DNA from: Poecilobothrus nobilitatus
Taxonomy: Eukaryota > Arthropoda > Insecta > Diptera > Dolichopodidae
Length of the DNA: 64,000 bases
Direction: 5' to 3'
NCBI GenBank assembly: GCA_947095535.1
Contig: OX352774.1
Location: 4,278,001 to 4,342,000, forward strand
Positions 59,571-64,000 of the stretch are shown here, one piece after another. The notes beneath the pieces were generated by a model. It was not told the origin of the DNA, did not search any database, and saw only the letters and a program-made list of their open reading frames with translations. Each line of letters opens with the position of its first letter. Position 1 is the first letter of the stretch. The position numbers and the translations under genes were made by a program.

Positions 59571-62500
59571 TGTATCTATAGTCTTTGCCCTGACATAGAG
59601 AGAGGGCTTTAAAATAGTGGTAAAGCTTTCGTAAAAATATACATGTATTCTTATGGAAATTGTGGTAAAGCATAAATCTTAATAACTCAAAAAATAATAT
59701 TTTTTTCAAATTTCTTCCAAAGACTACCAACAAATTTCATCTTTAACACATCTTTTGATGTATTCAAATTTAAAATATTTAAATGTTTTAATTAAAAAAT
59801 TATGTTTTAAAAAAAATACCTCCATTTATTTTCCCATGAAATCCTTAACAAAACTTGAATAGGTGTGCTTTTTGATACAGTATGGGCAATAAAAAAATTC
59901 GCAAAACCAATTTTATCAAGAATTTTGGGTTAGAAAATTTTAATTAAAAAAAAAATTACTATTATTAATAAAATAAACTAAATATACTTACATAAAAAAT
60001 AAATATTTAAATATGTTATACATTAAAATTATTCTCACTTCCACACCACCTATGAGGTAGGCAATATGGAGTGTTTTTTTTCGTGCATATCCCAAGTACG
60101 CCTAGTGCACACATCTAAGACAAAAGTGGATAAAAATTTTTTCAATAGAAAACAATATAAAAACAAAAATAAAATAAATAAAAACAAAAAACTTTAACAA
60201 AACAACATAACAAAATATAATATATTATAATTGGATTTACATTCAGGAAGCGCGCATTTTCGAACCATTATATTTAAAAGAATAATATAATAAATAAAAA
60301 CTAAATAAAAAACTAAAGTTGTAACTTTTAAATAAAAATGGAAATTTTATTTTATTTCAAATGCCAACAATTTTAATGATTTTAAAAAGATAATCAACTT
60401 TTTTTGAAAGTTAAAATAAAACTAAAAATTACAAATTAAATTCAATAAACTAATTAAATTAAATTTTCTAACATATTTAATATAAAAGCTTTTAAATTTT
60501 GAGGTTATGTGCACAGAATTTATAAAAAAAATTTACTCATTGACAGTAGCAAAATGGATGCAATAAGAAATTTAAACAAATTGGAGTGTTACAAATTTGC
60601 TTAAAAAAGGGGTTAAAATTTTGAGTTTAAAGTTAAAAACCTACTTGTTGTATTGAGCAAATAATAAGCTATCTGAAATAAAAAAAATTGGAAAATTGCT
60701 ATGCATATTTAAAAAAAAACTTTATATGAAATTCATGTCCATTTTGGTATTTTCCTAAAAAAATAAAATAAATTTTAATAAATGTAATATTACGTAGTTT
60801 TCTCTCAAAATACATTGAAAATTTGCACTACCACTAATCCATTCAAAGGTTTCGATGTCACGGTCTTCCATTACTGTTGGCTCTGATGTGTATAGTCGTG
60901 TAAGATAAAAACACTAAATACCCATTGGGTCACTTCAGAATTGAATAAAATTGCTTAATATTTTTGTTCTACGTAATTACTCTATAGTATATTTACTCAA
61001 TGCCAATGTTTTTGTATGAATTCCTTCATATAGCGTATGGTAATTTTTTTTTCCCGGTTATTAAAAATTAAAATAAAATTATATCCAATTAGATAATTTC
61101 TAGAATATGTAAATAAAATTTAACTAAACAAAAACTTTTTCATTATTAATTTGTTTTATGCTCAAAAAAACTTAGATTAAAAAACGCACTGTTTAAAAAA
61201 TTCAAATATATTACGCACTGTAAAATATTTATTATCAAATAAAAAATAAAAACGTACTGTATTAATTTCAATTATTCAATTCCTTTATTTAACTAACTTT
61301 CTTTACGGCTATACGATAACGAGTAATTAAAAATTCGGCTTTACATAAACTTGAGTTAAGCGGTTCAGGATCAGGACTAACGTTTAACTCAAGTTCAGTA
61401 ACCTTGAATTTAAAGTAAATAATAAAGTGAAACAAAAATATAAAAAACATATGTAGTGTATATAAAAAAAGTTAAAATCATCGAGTATATAAAAAATATA
61501 AAATTATTGTGAATTAAATTAATTTTAGTCAATGTAACTGACATCTTGTATTAAAAAATAAAAACAATTATATTTTAACCATAGATATAGTAAGTCTTAG
61601 TATATCTATGATTTTAACAATTTCTAAGTAATATTGTGAATTTTTTTGACTTTGACAATTAATGTAAGTATCAATAACACATAATACTTTAATATTTGAC
61701 AAGTATAATACTGATTTTTGTAGTTGTCAAATGAAAATAATAAATTATTTTTTAATAAGTTATTTTAAAAACTAGCCTGGGCTTATTATTTTTTAATAAG
61801 CGAGTAATTTTAAATCCGTTCTTTTATATCATTTGTTCCAAAAGTGTAGTAAACTTTTTATTAGTTGAGTAATTTTTAGATTTCTCTGATTGGTTGAGAA
61901 TGCTACACAGTCTTATAAACGAAGGGAATGAAAACTGTCAAAAATAATAAGTTAACTTATTAAAATTTAATTTGTCTCGTGAAGGGACCTATAAAATTTA
62001 ATGTAAACATAAAATTTTAATGTATTAATAAAAAAAAAGAATTTGTGCTGTTTCAAGATATTGTATGCTGTCGATGGACCGGACCAGGATTTAGCCAGAA
62101 TTTAACCTTTACTCAGATAAGTATTTACATTTGTTTTATTTGAGTAATATAATTCTTTTTTGTTTATTGCTGATTATACTGAAAACGGAACATGTTTTTG
62201 TTTTTAATTTGTATTTTCCAATAGGAAATTGTTTTATTTAAATTTTTAATACCCAAGAAAAATATTTTTCATATCATTAATGAAGAAGTTCATACAAAAC
62301 TAACTTTTCCTGTTCAGTAGCATCTAGCCGTTCTAGCGCTACAAAAAAACTGCAGCGCTCGTAAAATTTTCTACTTTTTTATAGATTTTTATATCTAGCG
62401 TCACAATATAGCGCTACATGAATTTTGCAGCAAGAACATTTTACGCTAAATTATGTAGCGACTTTTTATTGACGTTTATGATTTAATGCTAAAAATTTTA

Positions 62501-63234
62501 TGAGAAATTTTGAATTTCAAGCATTTTTTTTAAAATTGACAAATTGAGAGATAAAAAATATATTTAAAATTAAAATTTAATTTATTTAAGCTTATTCAAA
62601 AAGAACCTATTTCTGAGGAAACTAAAGCAATACATATGCACGGTTCACTCATCTGTTTCTCAAAATTGGCTGAAAATATTTTCTTCATGTAATATATCTA
62701 TGATTCCAACATACATAACCGACATATTACTACTTCTACGTATAGTATAAAAAATGGTGGAATTTTACATATACACCATCATTTAAAATGTCATTCCTTC
62801 ATTCCACGACCACGGCCATGCTATACACTATCAGTTTAAATGACAGTCTTAGATTGGACTGAAATCAAGGCCACCTAAATACTAAGTATATAGGTGGTTT
62901 TGCTGAAATGATAAATAAAATGATAACGCGCAGATGGTTGTGTACTTACTACTTTAAAGAGGATGCAAAAAAAATTTGCATATAAAATGTGCGAAAGAGA
63001 GAGCATATCATGAATATGATATATATTTCCTTTCAAATCCGAAAGCATGCATGATATGCATGCAATCATCAATGCAACCCATGTGCATCTCTAATATTAA
63101 GATTTTCAAAACCTCAGATTTATGTTGACTTAATTTAAAACAAAAAATTTATTTGTTATTTATTAGTTTATGTAAAAACGTTCTGTGTGTTTTTATTTAA
63201 TTTTTGATACAAATTTTTGTAATATTTAATTAAT
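59571..63234. other. AT-rich intergenic DNA
   Basis: There is no gene. Small structures: a 12-bp inverted repeat AACTTGAGTTAA at 61348-61359 with 61384-61395, and a cluster of TAGCG/AGCGCTACA motifs at about 62333-62460. A palindromic GCATGCATGATATGCATGC stretch lies at about 63044-63062. The last few hundred bases must include the promoter of the next gene. Confidence 0.5.
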
Positions 63235-64000
63235 ATGAGCTCAAACATTGGAGAACAAGACATTTATGATGTCTATGAAGCATTTTTGAAAGTATTAGAA
63301 AAAATAAATAAGATTAAAAGCTATTCAATGGAGTTCAATAAAACTAAAGAAAGTTATGGTAAGAAATTTGTTATAAAATAATTATAAACAATTTGGAAAA
63401 TATGTAATTTCAAAGTATGTACATACGGTACATACATACATACTTACGTACCTGTATGTTTGTACAATTTTTTTTTTTAGAAAAAGTTAACTTTGTTGAA
63501 GAGCTTTTGATGAAATACAAATTTATTGAAAGGATTGGGTTAAAAGTACCTTTAAGATTGGAAAAAAGTAATGAAAATTCAATTGCTTTTAGAAAAGAAG
63601 GAAATAAATATTTTTCTTTGAAAGATTACTTCAAGGCTTTAGAATTGTATAATAAAAGTAAAAAATATTGTTTTCTTAAACTGTAAACAATTACATTACA
63701 AAATTATTTTTAGGCGTATGTTTTGCACTAACAAATTCAGAAAATATTAGCATTGGATTTGCAAATAGATCGGCAGTTTTATATGAATGGAAGCGTTATA
63801 AAGAGTGTTTACAAAATATAGAATTAGCCCGAAAATCTAATTATCCTGAACGTTTAGTGCATAAATTAGATAAGAGAGAAGCAAATTGTCGTGCCTTACT
63901 TAATAGTCAAATAGCGGATTCAGAACCTTATAAATTTAAATTAAATTTCAAACCACATCACCAAGTGCCATTTATTGGTGACTGTCTTGAACTTAATTAT
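63235..64000 (+). CDS. SMYD4-like TPR protein, N-terminal part (cut by window end), 3 exons seen
   Basis: Exons 63235-63358, 63481-63657 and 63714 onward (past 64000) join in phase with GT..AG borders, giving 196 residues so far. The first ~75 residues are helical. TPR-like helices follow: AFRKEGNKYFSLKDYFKALE, then ISIGFANRSAVLYEWKRYKE and RKSNYPERLVHKLDKREANC. The FANRSA..LY pattern with the following NYPERL..KL..R..C is that of the insect SMYD4 family, which goes on to a MYND zinc finger and a SET methyltransferase domain. Those domains would lie beyond the window, so the assignment rests on the TPR region alone. The ATG at 63235 is the first with an open frame into exon 2. Confidence 0.75.

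Overview
This is nuclear DNA from an insect, most likely a fly (Diptera). It is very AT-rich and has introns with GT..AG borders. It carries a brahma orthologue that opens with the insect-type N-terminus, and many ACATACATATGTATGT-type microsatellites of the kind common in brachyceran flies. The species cannot be named from the sequence. All gene models below were assembled by hand from splice sites and reading phase; no expression data or searches were used.

Layout. 1-9.4 kb holds no host gene. It is a transposon graveyard: a tRNA-derived SINE with target-site duplication (541-812), a diverged short repeat array (3.8-4.15 kb), and a decayed Jockey/CR1-like LINE (5.45-7.8 kb) split by a 1.2-kb inverted-repeat element. 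9,419-24,283 (+) is a 13-exon RhoGEF of the PLEKHG5 type, with a 5.7-kb third intron. 24.3-30.2 kb is gene-free AT-rich DNA containing one perfect 24-bp hairpin. 30,228-32,766 (-) is a 3-exon coiled-coil protein I do not recognise. It is divergent from brahma (33,800-42,093, +, 6 exons), the SWI/SNF ATPase. An inositol monophosphatase gene (34,668-35,763, -, 3 exons) is nested antisense inside brahma intron 2. A degenerate pyruvate-kinase-like gene (42,438-44,380, -, 2 exons) converges on brahma with only 344 bp between the stop codons.

44.4-63.2 kb is again accessory DNA. It holds a 45-bp palindromic insertion with 7-bp direct repeats and a pogo/Tigger transposase fossil. A 1-kb inverted-repeat derivative of a P-element-like transposon follows. 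The most striking object in the window comes next: a 2,760-bp block, tandemly repeated three times at near identity (50,561-58,829). The block joins a P-like transposase gene to the 3' half of a mariner-like transposase. Both internal junctions carry the same 5-bp filler and each creates an in-frame P/mariner fusion ORF. The array is flanked by inverted and direct copies of the same P-like and mariner ends, which suggests a head-to-head rearrangement followed by amplification. The window closes with the first three exons of an SMYD4-like TPR gene (63,235 onward, +, cut by the window end).

The host genes are unrelated in pathway: Rho signalling, chromatin remodelling, inositol recycling, a probable pseudoenzyme, and a TPR/SET-MYND-type protein. 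Their arrangement (nested, divergent, convergent) is the main functional link between them.
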